From positions 1-64,000 of the forward strand of contig JAUYTN010000007.1 of assembly GCA_030695205.1 (NCBI GenBank): DNA of 64,000 bases, read 5' to 3'. The position numbers and the translations under genes were made by a program. The DNA is from Burkholderiaceae bacterium. GTDB taxonomy: Bacteria; Pseudomonadota; Gammaproteobacteria; Burkholderiales; Burkholderiaceae_C. The notes under the pieces were generated by a model. It was given only the letters and a program-made list of their open reading frames with translations. It was not told where the DNA came from and did no database searches. Positions 18,634-27,119 of this stretch are shown here, piece by piece; position 1 is the first letter of the stretch, and each line of letters opens with the position of its first letter.

Positions 18634-19047
18634 TCAGGCCCCAATAAACAAAATAGCGATGTTCAACCCGAGTGCCACCATCCACGCCAGGCTGCGGGCC
18701 GTGGCCATGTCGGCCAAGTACATCATGATGTAGATCAGCCGTGCGAACACGAACAGAAACGCCAGCATGTCCAGCCGCACCTGGGGGGCCTGCAGCTGGT
18801 GGGCAATGATGACCGCCCCAATGAAAAACGGAAGCGCCTCAAAGCTGTTGGCCTGTGCCGCGTTGGCGCGAGCCCGCCAATCCGTCTGCCGAGCGAGCCA
18901 AGCCCTAGGGTTGTGGTTGTCGTAGCCGCCCTCCTTGCGCGATTTGCCAAACGCGCCCCATTTGGCGATGCCCGCACACAAGGTGGGCAGCAAAGCTGCC
19001 ACCAGCACACACCCATACGCCACCGTGAAATGCGACACCATACCCAT
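18634..19047 (-). CDS. MAPEG family membrane protein
   Basis: Small integral membrane protein of 137 residues with four hydrophobic helices, related to the eicosanoid and glutathione-metabolism (MAPEG) family; the bacterial function is not known. The family core NPRAWLARQTDWRARANAAQANSFEALPFFIGAVIIAH is intact, followed by FVFARLIYIMMYLADMATARSL. It lies downstream of recR in the same direction, separated by about 50 bases. Confidence 0.85.
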   Translation of the reverse strand: MGMVSHFTVAYGCVLVAALLPTLCAGIAKWGAFGKSRKEGGYDNHNPRAWLARQTDWRARANAAQANSFEALPFFIGAVIIAHQLQAPQVRLDMLAFLFVFARLIYIMMYLADMATARSLAWMVALGLNIAILFIGA

Positions 19048-19098
19048 GCTCCAGTTTCAACCACACATGCCAACCGACCACAGCTGGGCGACCCAGCG

Positions 19099-19728
19099 CT
19101 ACACCACCCCGCGCCGGTCCACCAGCGCGTGGGCAATGGTGCCCAGGTCCACATACTCCAGCTCACTGCCCACAGGCACACCACGCGACAGCCGCGTGAC
19201 CTGAATGCCCGAGTTGCGCAGCGCCTGGGCCACCACATGGGCGGTGGACTCGCCTTCCGCCGTGAAGTTGGTGGCCAAAATCACCTCTCCCACCGGAGGG
19301 TAGGCCTCGGACAGGCCCGAGAACTCCGCGCCACCGAGCCGGTCGAACAACTTGTGCAGGCCAATGTCGCGCGGACCAATACCATCCAAGGGGCTGAGCT
19401 TGCCCATCAGGACAAAGTACAGCCCTTTGTAGGCGCCGGTTCGCTCCAGGGCAGCCTGGTCGGCTGGCGTTTCCACCACACACAGCTGGCTGCGGTCACG
19501 CCGAGTGTCCAGGCAGGTGCTGCACAGGGTGTGCTCGGTGAAGGTGTGGCACAGCTCGCAGTGGCGCACCTGCTCAACAGCCTGCGTGAGCGTGGCCGCC
19601 AGCTGCAAAGCGCCCGCACGGTCGTGCTGCAACAGGTGGAACGCCATGCGGGCCGCAGACTTTTGCCCCACCCCTGGCAGGCGGCGCATGGCCTCGGTCA
19701 AGGCCGCCAGCGAATGGGCATCGGCCAC
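19099..19728 (-). CDS. recR: Recombination mediator RecR
   Basis: With RecO and RecF, loads RecA at gaps. The 209 residues hold a helix-hairpin-helix ([19 protein letters not shown]), a four-cysteine zinc finger ([16 protein letters not shown]) and a Toprim domain ([21 protein letters not shown]). The start codon is GTG at 19728, which gives the normal N-terminus ([21 protein letters not shown]). It forms the conserved dnaX-ebfC-recR string. Confidence 0.96.
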   Translation of the reverse strand: MADAHSLAALTEAMRRLPGVGQKSAARMAFHLLQHDRAGALQLAATLTQAVEQVRHCELCHTFTEHTLCSTCLDTRRDRSQLCVVETPADQAALERTGAYKGLYFVLMGKLSPLDGIGPRDIGLHKLFDRLGGAEFSGLSEAYPPVGEVILATNFTAEGESTAHVVAQALRNSGIQVTRLSRGVPVGSELEYVDLGTIAHALVDRRGVV

Positions 19729-19743
19729 AGGCTCAATACCCCA

Positions 19744-20076
19744 TCAGAAGGGGAGCTTCATGCCGCCGGGCAAGCCGGGCATGCCCGCCGTGAGTTTGCC
19801 CATCTTCTCCTGGCTGACGTCCTCGGCCTTGCGCACGGCCGCATTGAAGGCGGCAGCCACCAAGTCTTCCAGCATGTCTTTGTCTTCGGCCAGCAGCGAC
19901 GGGTCGATCGTCACGCGCTTGACGTCGTGCTTGCAGGTCATCACGACCTTGACCAGCCCAGCCCCGGACTCGCCCGACACTTCCACGTTGCCCAGCTCGT
20001 CCTGGGCCTTTTTCAGGTTGTCCTGCATGGCCTGAGCCTGCTTCATCAAACCAGCGAGTTGTCCTTTGTTGAACAT
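19744..20076 (-). CDS. ebfC: Nucleoid-associated protein, YbaB/EbfC family
   Basis: DNA-binding dimer of 110 residues thought to act as a nucleoid protein and mild regulator. The N-terminal helix [28 protein letters not shown] and the central strand-helix region ([34 protein letters not shown]) are typical. It sits between dnaX and recR, as in most proteobacteria. Confidence 0.96.
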   Translation of the reverse strand: MFNKGQLAGLMKQAQAMQDNLKKAQDELGNVEVSGESGAGLVKVVMTCKHDVKRVTIDPSLLAEDKDMLEDLVAAAFNAAVRKAEDVSQEKMGKLTAGMPGLPGGMKLPF

Positions 20077-20115
20077 GGTGTTTCCTTGCTAAAAAACGAA
20101 AATGAAAGAAAAAGA

Positions 20116-21996
20116 TCAAGGTGACAGTGGCTGAATGCTGCCCGGCACGATGCGGGCACCAAAATCGTTCATCAGCCCCTGGACCAGGGGGTCCTGTCTG
20201 AGCATGCGCTCGGCTTCGTCCAGCCGCTGCGATGCGGCCGCCGCCAAACGTCGGGCCGGGCTGCTCTGAACCGCTCCCCCCTCTACCCGCAACTGCACCG
20301 CATGTCCCAACAGGGCCAGCGCCTGGCGCAAACGCTCGCGCGCTGCCGGCTGGTTGAGGGATGGATTCTCGGTGCGCAGCACACATTCTCCCCCTGCGGC
20401 CGACGGCCAGGCCACCAACTGCGACTGCAGCGCCAATTCACGCACGAGAGCGCCAATTGACTCAGCCCTAACCATGGCTTGTACCTGGTCAAACCAAAAA
20501 TCATCCAACCCCGCCGGCATGGTTGGCGCATCGGCCCCCGCTGGTGGCGCTGGGTCGGTTGCGCTGGACAGCTGGGCCACGGCATCGTTCACCAGCTCTG
20601 CCTGAACCACCGACACAGACCCACCACCTATAGCACACTCTTGTTTAATGGCAAGCGCTAAACCACTTTTTTCTTTATAAATATCACCCAAAGACTCGAC
20701 CGGCTCTGCGGTGGGGGTGGGCGACACCAACTGCGGCAGGTGTTGGCTCAGCTGGGCTGCGGGCTCAGGGCTTTTTTTTTCCGCAGGCGCGGCAAACACC
20801 GCGGGTTGGAGAGTGGCAACGGGAGCGGGTCGCGAGGCTGGCACAGGCACGGTTGCCGCTGGAGGGGCCACTGGCGCTGCCACTCGGGCTGCCTGGCCGG
20901 GCGGCTGAAAGGCCAGCAGTCGCAACAACACCATGACCAGGGCAGCGTACTCGTCGGACGCCAGCCCCAACTCCGCGCGGCCATGCAGGCACAGGCTGTA
21001 CAGCAACTGGGTCTGGTCGGTCGGCAGCAGGTCGGCCAGGCGCAACACTTCCGCAGCTTCGGGGTCTGCGGGGTCGGGGTCTGCGTCGGCCAGTTGGGCC
21101 ACCGCCATGCGCTGCAGCACGTCGGTCATTTCCTCCAGGGTGGAGGCTGCACTCAGACCTTGGGCACGCAGCCCATCGATGGTGCCAACCACCTGACGCC
21201 CGTCGCTGCGTGCCAACGCATCCACCAGTGCGAACACATGGGCACGGCCCACAGCGCCCAGCATCTGCCGGACTGGTACCTCCAGCACGCCACCGCCACC
21301 AAACGCGATGGCCTGATCGGTCAGGCTGAGCGCGTCTCGCATAGAGCCGCGCGCTGCGCGGGCCAGCAAACGAAGGGCCGCTGGCTCCGAGGTCACGCCC
21401 TCGGCCTGCAGCACTTGGCCCAGGTGCTCAAACACCGTCTCAGGAGCCATGGGCCTCAGGTTGAACTGCAAACAGCGGCTGAGCACGGTCACCGGCACCT
21501 TCTGCGGGTCGGTGGTGGCCAGCACAAACTTCAGATACTCGGGTGGCTCTTCCAGCGTTTTCAACATGGCGTTGAACGCCGTGTTGGTGAGCATGTGCAC
21601 CTCGTCGATCATGAAGACCTTGAAGCGCCCTTGCACCGGCTTGTACACCGCCTGCTCCAACAGGGCCTGCACCTCGTCCACCCCCCGGTTGCTGGCGGCG
21701 TCCAACTCGGTGTAATCGACAAAACGCCCGCTGTCGATGTCGGTGCACGCCGCGCACACACCACACGGCGAGGCGGTGATGCCGCCCTGCCCGTCTGCGC
21801 CCACACAATTGAGCGACTTGGCCAGAATGCGCGACACCGTGGTTTTGCCCACGCCCCGTGTCCCGGTGAACAGGTAGGCATGGTGCAACCGCTGGGTGGT
21901 AAGTGCATTGCCAAGCGCCGTGACCACATGCGCCTGACCCACCATTTCGGAAAAATTCTTAGGGCGGTACTTGCGGGCCAGGACGACGTAGGACAT
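20116..21996 (-). CDS. dnaX: DNA polymerase III subunit tau (and predicted gamma)
   Basis: Clamp-loader ATPase and replisome organiser; full length (tau) is 626 residues. The AAA+ part has Walker A FTGTRGVGKTTVSRILAKSLNC, a four-cysteine zinc site (CGVCAACTDID), Walker B VFMIDEVHML and sensor 1 KFVLATTDPQKVP. A run of nine A at 20780-20772 (codons 406-409) followed in the -1 frame by a stop at 20767-20765 predicts a 410-residue gamma form. An AT-rich repeat-like stretch encodes residues about 437-456 in the variable linker. The C-terminal DnaE/DnaB-binding domain is retained. Confidence 0.97.
   Translation of the reverse strand: MSYVVLARKYRPKNFSEMVGQAHVVTALGNALTTQRLHHAYLFTGTRGVGKTTVSRILAKSLNCVGADGQGGITASPCGVCAACTDIDSGRFVDYTELDAASNRGVDEVQALLEQAVYKPVQGRFKVFMIDEVHMLTNTAFNAMLKTLEEPPEYLKFVLATTDPQKVPVTVLSRCLQFNLRPMAPETVFEHLGQVLQAEGVTSEPAALRLLARAARGSMRDALSLTDQAIAFGGGGVLEVPVRQMLGAVGRAHVFALVDALARSDGRQVVGTIDGLRAQGLSAASTLEEMTDVLQRMAVAQLADADPDPADPEAAEVLRLADLLPTDQTQLLYSLCLHGRAELGLASDEYAALVMVLLRLLAFQPPGQAARVAAPVAPPAATVPVPASRPAPVATLQPAVFAAPAEKKSPEPAAQLSQHLPQLVSPTPTAEPVESLGDIYKEKSGLALAIKQECAIGGGSVSVVQAELVNDAVAQLSSATDPAPPAGADAPTMPAGLDDFWFDQVQAMVRAESIGALVRELALQSQLVAWPSAAGGECVLRTENPSLNQPAARERLRQALALLGHAVQLRVEGGAVQSSPARRLAAAASQRLDEAERMLRQDPLVQGLMNDFGARIVPGSIQPLSP
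20629..20680. repeat. AT-rich dispersed repeat, copy 1 (inside dnaX)
   Basis: The plus strand aligns without gaps to the other copies in this window: ATAGC at the left, an AAGCGCTAAA block in the middle and a T-rich right end. It encodes part of the tau linker, where the GC content drops sharply against the rest of dnaX. Confidence 0.65.
20765..20781 (-). promoter_or_regulatory. dnaX slippage/frameshift site
   Basis: On the minus strand the codons are GAA AAA AAA AGC CCT GAG, that is, nine consecutive A. A -1 shift, or insertion of one A by RNA polymerase, gives Glu-Lys-Lys-Lys-Pro-stop (TGA at 20767-20765). The position near codon 406 corresponds to the tau/gamma boundary of other bacteria. 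Confidence 0.7.
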
Positions 21997-22101
21997 GGCC
22001 GGGATTCTAGGGGAGGGACGCTGCGGTGTTTGAACCTACGGCGTTTGAACCGGGGCCACACATCAAACCCTTAGATGGCGAACCCGGGTGCCCCCAGTGG
22101 G

Positions 22102-22220
22102 TGGGGCTACAATCCATCCCGACGGGCCTTCCCGCATGGGGAAGCGGCCAACCGGGTCAGGTGGGGAACCAAGCAGCCCTAACTGTGGAGCCAGTGCCGG
22201 GGTCAAGGCTCGTCACCCCC
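22102..22220 (+). ncRNA. ffs: Signal recognition particle 4.5S RNA (small bacterial SRP)
   Basis: The conserved SRP RNA apical region is visible as GGGTCAGGTGGGGAACCAAGCAGCCC at 22154-22179 (the AGGTC...GGAA...AGCAGCC pattern of E. coli 4.5S RNA). The flanks GGGGCTAC at 22103 and the CACCCCCC-rich end near 22214-22221 can pair as a long stem. It is divergent from dnaX, a common place for ffs in betaproteobacteria. Exact ends are estimated. Confidence 0.85.
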
Positions 22221-22233
22221 CTATTCTTTGAAT

Positions 22234-22770
22234 TCAGTGCAGTTTCAGGCTGCCTGCGCCCTGGCCTTTGCCTGCGCGTGCAGGAGGGTTGCACAAACCA
22301 CACACAAAGTTGCGCGAAATTTCGTAGGGCTCGGTGATGAAGTGCCCGCCGCAGTCGCAGCACTTGGTCATGGTCAACATGTGGTTGTCCACAAACTTCA
22401 CCATGCGCCAGGCCCGGGTGAAGGTGAGCAATGGCTCGATTTCGCTGGCCTTCATCTGCTCGACGTACAACTGGTAGGCCTTGATCACGGTGTCGATGTC
22501 GTCCATGGCCGACGACTTGGCCAGGTACTCGTGTATGTTGGCAAACAGCGAGGCATGGATGTTGGGCTGCCAGGTCAGGAACCAGTCGGTGGAGAACGGC
22601 AGTTGCCCTTTTGAAGGCGACTTGCCAGCGACCTCTTTGTACAGGCGCAGCAGGCGTTCGTAAGACAGGTCGGTTTCAGACTCCAGCACCTGCAAGCGGG
22701 CACCCAGGTTGATGAGGGTGACGGCACGCTCGATGTCGCGGCTTTCGGTCAGTATGCTTTTGTGTGCCAT
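22234..22770 (-). CDS. flhC: Flagellar transcriptional activator FlhC
   Basis: With FlhD forms the FlhD4C2 master activator of class II flagellar promoters. The 178-residue product carries ARLQVLESETDLSYERLLRLYKE, YLAKSSAMDDIDTVIKAYQLY, and the four-cysteine zinc site CCDCGG ... CGLC. The start follows GGAGAAAACC. It is downstream of flhD by 14 bases. No other flagellar genes lie in the window. Confidence 0.95.
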   Translation of the reverse strand: MAHKSILTESRDIERAVTLINLGARLQVLESETDLSYERLLRLYKEVAGKSPSKGQLPFSTDWFLTWQPNIHASLFANIHEYLAKSSAMDDIDTVIKAYQLYVEQMKASEIEPLLTFTRAWRMVKFVDNHMLTMTKCCDCGGHFITEPYEISRNFVCGLCNPPARAGKGQGAGSLKLH

Positions 22771-22784
22771 GGTTTTCTCCTGCT

Positions 22785-23111
22785 TTACATCGCTTCAGCC
22801 ACGCGGCCTGCCATCAAAATACTGGCATGCAGGCGGGAAGTGGTCTCGTTGGCCACTTTGCCAGGCTTGTGGTTGGTCAGCAGGTTCCACACCAGGTCCT
22901 CGTCCACCCGGAAGCGGCACAGCAGCATGTTGCCCGAGGCAATCTTCATGGTTTGCGCAGGAGAGAGTGCTGCCAGCAGATCGGCGGCTTCTTCGGTCAG
23001 GCCCAACCGGAACAGGGCGGCGGGCTTGTCGTTGCGAATCAACGTCTGGGCCAGCATGAGGTAAGTCAGGTTGGCTTCGCGAATCTCGGCCAGCAGTTGT
23101 TCGTTGTCCAT
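22785..23111 (-). CDS. flhD: Flagellar transcriptional regulator FlhD
   Basis: Partner of FlhC, 108 residues. The family pattern (EIREANLTYLMLAQTLIRNDKPAALFRLGL) with a following helix-turn-helix (LAALSPAQTMKIASGNMLLCRFRVDED) is intact. It is the first gene of the flhDC operon; the roughly 310-base region upstream must carry its promoter. Confidence 0.95.
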   Translation of the reverse strand: MDNEQLLAEIREANLTYLMLAQTLIRNDKPAALFRLGLTEEAADLLAALSPAQTMKIASGNMLLCRFRVDEDLVWNLLTNHKPGKVANETTSRLHASILMAGRVAEAM

Positions 23112-23425
23112 GGTGCTTACTCCTTCAGGTGGTCTTCACTGGGGGCCGGTAGCACACCGGCCAGTGCTTGATGCGTTGAAGTGGATTGTGAAAGTCACCC
23201 TTTCCAACTTGAATCAGCGAATGGCTGTTTAGGCTGTCAGAACGTCCGACAGCCCGTGTCAGGGAAAACTGACAAGCCACCCGCCATGCCCGACAAGACT
23301 CGCCCTGGCGCGTCAGGACGGGTTGTAAGCAGGGCTACACCTCTGGCCGGTGCGAGCATGCACAATGACGCTCCCTCCAAACACCAAAAACACGCATGCA
23401 ACGAAGCCCACTGCTCTCGGCGGGT
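23112..23425. promoter_or_regulatory. Intergenic region between flhD and thyA
   Basis: No gene is seen here. It separates the divergent flhDC and thyA and should contain both promoters. A perfect 7-bp inverted repeat (GGCTGTC at 23232-23238, GACAGCC at 23248-23254) is the clearest structure and may be a regulator site. No convincing sigma-70 pair was identified on either strand. Confidence 0.5.
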
Positions 23426-24274
23426 ATGAACAGTCACGCACCGGCAGACCGCCCCGTGCGCCGCCAGTACGAAGATTTCATGCGCCATGTGCACACGCAC
23501 GGCGTGCAAAAGGCCGACCGCACCGGCACCGGCACCACCAGCGTGTTTGGCTACCAGATGCGCTTTGACCTGGCCGAAGGCTTCCCGCTGGTCACCACCA
23601 AAAAGGTGCACCTCAAGTCCATCATCCACGAGCTGCTGTGGTTTCTGACCGGCTCCAGCAACAACAACGACCTGCGCGCACGCGGCGTGACCATCTGGGA
23701 CGAATGGGCACGCCCCGACGGCAGCCTGGGCCCGGTGTACGGCGTGCAGTGGCGCAGCTGGCCCAAGGCCGACGGCACGCACATTGACCAGATTGCCGAG
23801 GTCATCAAGACCCTGAAAACCAATCCGGATTCGCGCCGCATCATCGTCAGCGCCTGGAACGTGGCCGAGCTGGACCAGATGGCCCTGATGCCCTGCCACG
23901 CGTTTTTTCAGTTTTACGTGGCGCCTGCGACCGAGGCAGGCGGCAAAGGCAAACTCAGCTGCCAGCTCTACCAGCGCAGTGCGGACATTTTTCTGGGTGT
24001 GCCCTTCAACATCGCCAGCTATGCGCTGCTGACGCACATGGTGGCCCAGCAGTGCGACTTGGACGTGGGCGACTTCATCTGGACCGGGGGCGACTGCCAC
24101 CTCTACAGCAACCACACCGAGCAGGTGGAGCTACAGCTGAGCCGCGAGCCTCGCACCTACCCCACGCTGCACATTCGCCGCCGCCCCAACTCCATCTTCG
24201 ACTACGCGTTTGAAGACTTCGAAGTGGTGGGTTACGACCCCCACCCGGCCATCAAAGCGCCCGTGGCGGTGTAG
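23426..24274 (+). CDS. thyA: Thymidylate synthase
   Basis: Converts dUMP to dTMP using methylene-tetrahydrofolate, yielding dihydrofolate. The 282 residues contain [18 protein letters not shown], the catalytic cysteine in [12 protein letters not shown], and the dUMP-binding [19 protein letters not shown]. The ATG at 23426 ([19 protein letters not shown]) is preferred over one ten codons upstream, which lacks a ribosome-binding site. folA, which recycles the dihydrofolate product, is two genes downstream. Confidence 0.97.
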   Translation: MNSHAPADRPVRRQYEDFMRHVHTHGVQKADRTGTGTTSVFGYQMRFDLAEGFPLVTTKKVHLKSIIHELLWFLTGSSNNNDLRARGVTIWDEWARPDGSLGPVYGVQWRSWPKADGTHIDQIAEVIKTLKTNPDSRRIIVSAWNVAELDQMALMPCHAFFQFYVAPATEAGGKGKLSCQLYQRSADIFLGVPFNIASYALLTHMVAQQCDLDVGDFIWTGGDCHLYSNHTEQVELQLSREPRTYPTLHIRRRPNSIFDYAFEDFEVVGYDPHPAIKAPVAV

Positions 24275-24281
24275 CACCTGC

Positions 24282-25154
24282 ATGACCCGCAAGCAGCTGC
24301 TGGCCCTTGTGGCCCTCACCCTCATGTGGGGCATCAACTGGCCCATGATGAAGCTCTCGCTGCGCGAGCTGTCGCCGCTGTACTTTCGTGCCATCACCAT
24401 GACGCTGGGGGCTGTCTGGCTGTTCTTCTTTTTCAAGGCGCGCGGCGTGCGCATGCTGCCCCAGGGCAGCGAGTGGAAAACCGTGGCCACGCTCGCTTTG
24501 CCCAACATGCTGGGCTGGCACACCATTTCCATTTTTGGAGTGAAGGAACTCAGCTCCGGGCGCGCCGCGATTCTGGGTTTCACCATGCCGGTGTGGACGG
24601 TGCTGCTGGGCGCCCTGTTCATGGGCCACCCACTGACCCGCCGCACCCTGTGGGCCACTGTGGCAGTAGCCTGTGCCATCGGGCTGCTCATGGCCAACGA
24701 AATCACCACCCTCACCGGGCGGCCGCTGGGTGTGCTGTGGATGGAACTGGCCGCCCTGAGCTGGGCCATTGGCACGCTGATGATGCGCCGCTTGAGCATC
24801 ACCCTGCCCACCGAGGCGCTGGCCGTGTGGATGATGCTCATGGCCAGCGCCTGCCTGTGGGTGCTGGCCGTGGTGGTGGAGCCCGTGCCCTCGTTCCAGT
24901 TCAGCGGGCCCATGTGGGCCAGCCTGGCGTATGGCGTGCTCATCAACTACGGCTTTGCCCAGATCATCTGGTTCGGGCTGGCGCGCAACTTGCCACCGGC
25001 CACCAGCGCCATGAGTGTGATGGCCATCCCCCTCATTGGGGCTTTCAGCGCCACCTTCATCGTGGGCGAATGGCCGCACTGGCAAGACTACGTGGCCGTG
25101 GTGCTGGTGATGAGCGCCATTGCCGCGGTACTGTTGCCACCGCGCCGCGCCTGA
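24282..25154 (+). CDS. EamA/DMT-family transporter
   Basis: Inner-membrane protein of 290 residues with ten predicted transmembrane segments arranged as two EamA repeats: WGINWPMMKLSLRELSPLYFRA starts the first, and MMRRLSITLPTEALAVWMM lies at the start of the second. Substrates in this superfamily are varied (amino acids, nucleotide sugars, drugs) and none is indicated. It starts seven bases after thyA and precedes folA, so it is probably co-transcribed. Confidence 0.88.
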   Translation: MTRKQLLALVALTLMWGINWPMMKLSLRELSPLYFRAITMTLGAVWLFFFFKARGVRMLPQGSEWKTVATLALPNMLGWHTISIFGVKELSSGRAAILGFTMPVWTVLLGALFMGHPLTRRTLWATVAVACAIGLLMANEITTLTGRPLGVLWMELAALSWAIGTLMMRRLSITLPTEALAVWMMLMASACLWVLAVVVEPVPSFQFSGPMWASLAYGVLINYGFAQIIWFGLARNLPPATSAMSVMAIPLIGAFSATFIVGEWPHWQDYVAVVLVMSAIAAVLLPPRRA

Positions 25155-25199
25155 CCCAATGCCCCTCTGCCCACCAGCCAGCCAAACACCCGCTGACCC

Positions 25200-25685
25200 A
25201 TGCGCCTGAACCTGATTTACGCCCGCGCCCGCAACGGCGTCATTGGCAACCACAACGCCTTGCCCTGGCACCTGCCCGAAGACCTGGCGCACTTCAAGCG
25301 CACCACACTGGGCTGCCCCGTGCTGATGGGCCGCAAGACCTGGGACTCGCTGCCTCCCCGTTTTCGCCCTTTGCCCGGTCGCATCAACGCTGTACTGACA
25401 CGCGATGAAAATTTCAATGAAAATGGCACTTTGAGCTTTATCAGCATAAGTAGTGCACTATATTATTTGAATTCTCATCCCGAAGTCTGGGTGATCGGCG
25501 GAGCCCAGGTCTATGCCCAGACCTTGCCCTTGGCGCAGCGGGTGGTGGTCACCGACATCGATGCGGACTTTGAAGGCGATGCCTTCGCCCCCGTCCTGGG
25601 GCCCGAGTGGCGAGAAACCCAGCGAGAGCACCACGTCGCCGCCAATGGGTTGCCCTACAGCTTTGTCACCTGGGAACGCACATGA
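25200..25685 (+). CDS. folA: Dihydrofolate reductase
   Basis: NADPH-dependent reduction of dihydrofolate to tetrahydrofolate, 161 residues. Substrate and cofactor motifs are LIYARARNGVIGNHNALPWHLPEDLAHFK, GCPVLMGRKTWDSLP and VWVIGGAQVYAQTL. Residues about 70-91 (DENFNENGTLSFISISSALYYL) are encoded by an unusually AT-rich stretch matching a dispersed repeat, though total length is normal for DHFR. Its stop overlaps the start of the next gene by four bases. Confidence 0.97.
   Translation: MRLNLIYARARNGVIGNHNALPWHLPEDLAHFKRTTLGCPVLMGRKTWDSLPPRFRPLPGRINAVLTRDENFNENGTLSFISISSALYYLNSHPEVWVIGGAQVYAQTLPLAQRVVVTDIDADFEGDAFAPVLGPEWRETQREHHVAANGLPYSFVTWERT
25420..25470. repeat. AT-rich dispersed repeat, copy 2 (inside folA)
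   Basis: On the plus strand: AAAATGGCACT on the left, a TTTATCAGCATAAG palindromic centre and ACTATATTATTTG on the right, colinear with the intergenic copies. It is translated in the folA frame with no stop codon. Confidence 0.6.
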
Positions 25686-26512
25686 GACTCGCCACCTGGA
25701 ACGTGAACTCCCTGGCCGTGCGCCTGCCGCAGGTGCTGGACTGGCTGGTCGCGCAAAGCACCGCCGATGCGCCCATCGACGTGCTGGCGCTGCAAGAACT
25801 GAAAATGGCCGATGACAAGTTTCCGGCAGCAGCCTTCACGGAAGCGGGTTACCAGGCGCAGTGGTTTGGCCAGAAAACCTACAACGGCGTGGCACTGATC
25901 TCACGCCATGCAGCCACCGATGTCGTCAAAAACATCCCAGGCTTTGACGACGACCACTCACGGGTGATCGCGGGCACCTACACCGGCCCTGGTGGTGAGC
26001 CACTGCGGGTGATCGGTGCCTACTTTCCCAACGGCCAGGCACCGGGCAGCGACAAGTTTGCGTACAAGATGCGCTGGCTGCAGGCCCTGCGTGCGTGGGT
26101 ACAAGCCGAACTGGCCACGCACCCCCGCGTGGTGCTGATGGGCGACTACAACATCACCTTTGACGACGCCGATGTGTGGGACCCGGAGGGCATGCGCGAA
26201 GCCATCCACTGCACCACCGAGGAACGCACCCACCTGCAAGCGCTGATCGATCTGGGCCTGTACGACAGCGTGCGCCTGTTCCCGCAGCCCGAGAAAAACT
26301 ACAGCTGGTGGGATTACCGCGAGTTTGCATTCCGGCGCAACCGGGGCCTGCGCATTGACCACATCCTCATCAGCCACGCCCTGCAGCCCCTGGCCATGGG
26401 CTGTGCAGTGGACAAACTGCCCCGCAAAAACGAACGCCCCAGCGACCACGCCCCAGTGGTGCTGACCCTGGGTGCCCCAGTCGGGTCAGCCACAGCCACG
26501 ACCCCAAGCTGA
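25682..26512 (+). CDS. xthA: Exonuclease III family AP endonuclease
   Basis: Endonuclease/exonuclease/phosphatase-fold repair enzyme of 276 residues that cuts 5' of abasic sites. Catalytic blocks are RLATWNVNSLAVRL, VLALQELKMAD (catalytic Glu), GAYFPNGQAPGSDKFAYK, VLMGDYNITFDDADVW and the C-terminal RIDHILISHAL and PSDHAPVVLTL. It starts inside the folA stop (ATGA), implying translational coupling. Confidence 0.94.
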   Translation: MRLATWNVNSLAVRLPQVLDWLVAQSTADAPIDVLALQELKMADDKFPAAAFTEAGYQAQWFGQKTYNGVALISRHAATDVVKNIPGFDDDHSRVIAGTYTGPGGEPLRVIGAYFPNGQAPGSDKFAYKMRWLQALRAWVQAELATHPRVVLMGDYNITFDDADVWDPEGMREAIHCTTEERTHLQALIDLGLYDSVRLFPQPEKNYSWWDYREFAFRRNRGLRIDHILISHALQPLAMGCAVDKLPRKNERPSDHAPVVLTLGAPVGSATATTPS

Positions 26513-26530
26513 GCGCTGGGGCGCTGTGGG

Positions 26531-27013
26531 TCACTCGTCTGCTGCCACCCCAGCGCCACCGTCGTGGTGGGCCTGCACCAGCCGCGTCAGCATGGCCATG
26601 AACACCGGTTTTTCGGCCTCGGTCAGCGGTGCCAGCATGCGTGCCTGGGCGGCGTCGGCCTGGGGCTGCATGTCTGTCAAAAGCTGCTGACCCTCCTGAG
26701 TGATGCCCAGCAACTTCACCCGCCGGTCGGTGGGTGAAGCGCTGCGGCGCAGCAGGCCACGGCCCTCCAGCCGGTCCACCACCCCAGCGGTGGTGGAGGT
26801 GTCCAGGCCCATCAGGCTGGCCAAGCCGCGTTGGTCCAGACCTGGCCGCTGGTGCACCGTCATCAGCACCCCGTACTGCACCGGGGTGATGCCAAACCCT
26901 TGGGTTTCCTGCAAAAAAACCGCCACGGCCATTTGCTGGAGGCGGCGAATGTGGTGACCGGGCAAAGCATCGAGTGGCATGGCATGGCATGGGTAGTGAG
27001 GGTTGCAGCGCAT
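26531..27013 (-). CDS. MarR-family regulator of the 3-hydroxybenzoate/gentisate operon
   Basis: Winged-helix repressor of about 160 residues: PVQYGVLMTVHQRPGLDQRGLASLMGLDTSTTAGVVDRLEGRGLLRRSASPTDRRVKL covers the recognition helix and wing. It is divergent from the gentisate-pathway operon, and a 6-bp inverted repeat lies between them, so it most likely represses that operon until an aromatic ligand binds. The ATG at 27013 has GGAG upstream; an internal ATG at 26980 (MPLDALPGHHIRRLQQ) is also plausible and matches relatives better. Its stop lies close to the convergent xthA stop. Confidence 0.88.
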   Translation of the reverse strand: MRCNPHYPCHAMPLDALPGHHIRRLQQMAVAVFLQETQGFGITPVQYGVLMTVHQRPGLDQRGLASLMGLDTSTTAGVVDRLEGRGLLRRSASPTDRRVKLLGITQEGQQLLTDMQPQADAAQARMLAPLTEAEKPVFMAMLTRLVQAHHDGGAGVAADE

Positions 27014-27047
27014 TCTGCCTGCTCCCAAACCAAGGGTTTACCCGATA

Positions 27048-27093
27048 TTGCAGTCAACCAAACCGTTACTATACTAATCATCAGTGTACTGAT
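27048..27093 (+). promoter_or_regulatory. Promoter and MarR operator of the gentisate-pathway operon
   Basis: A -35-like TTGCAG at 27048-27053 and a -10 TATACT at 27070-27075 are separated by 16 bases. An inverted repeat, ATCAGT-GT-ACTGAT at 27080-27093, covers the expected transcription start, a geometry that fits steric repression by the divergent MarR protein. Confidence 0.65.
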
Positions 27094-27119
27094 TATGTGC
27101 ATACAAACCAGGAGAACGC

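Noticed and set aside
18583..20124. 513-residue plus-strand frame opposite the MAPEG gene, recR and ebfC
   Set aside because: It spans three well-supported minus-strand genes and has antisense-type composition.
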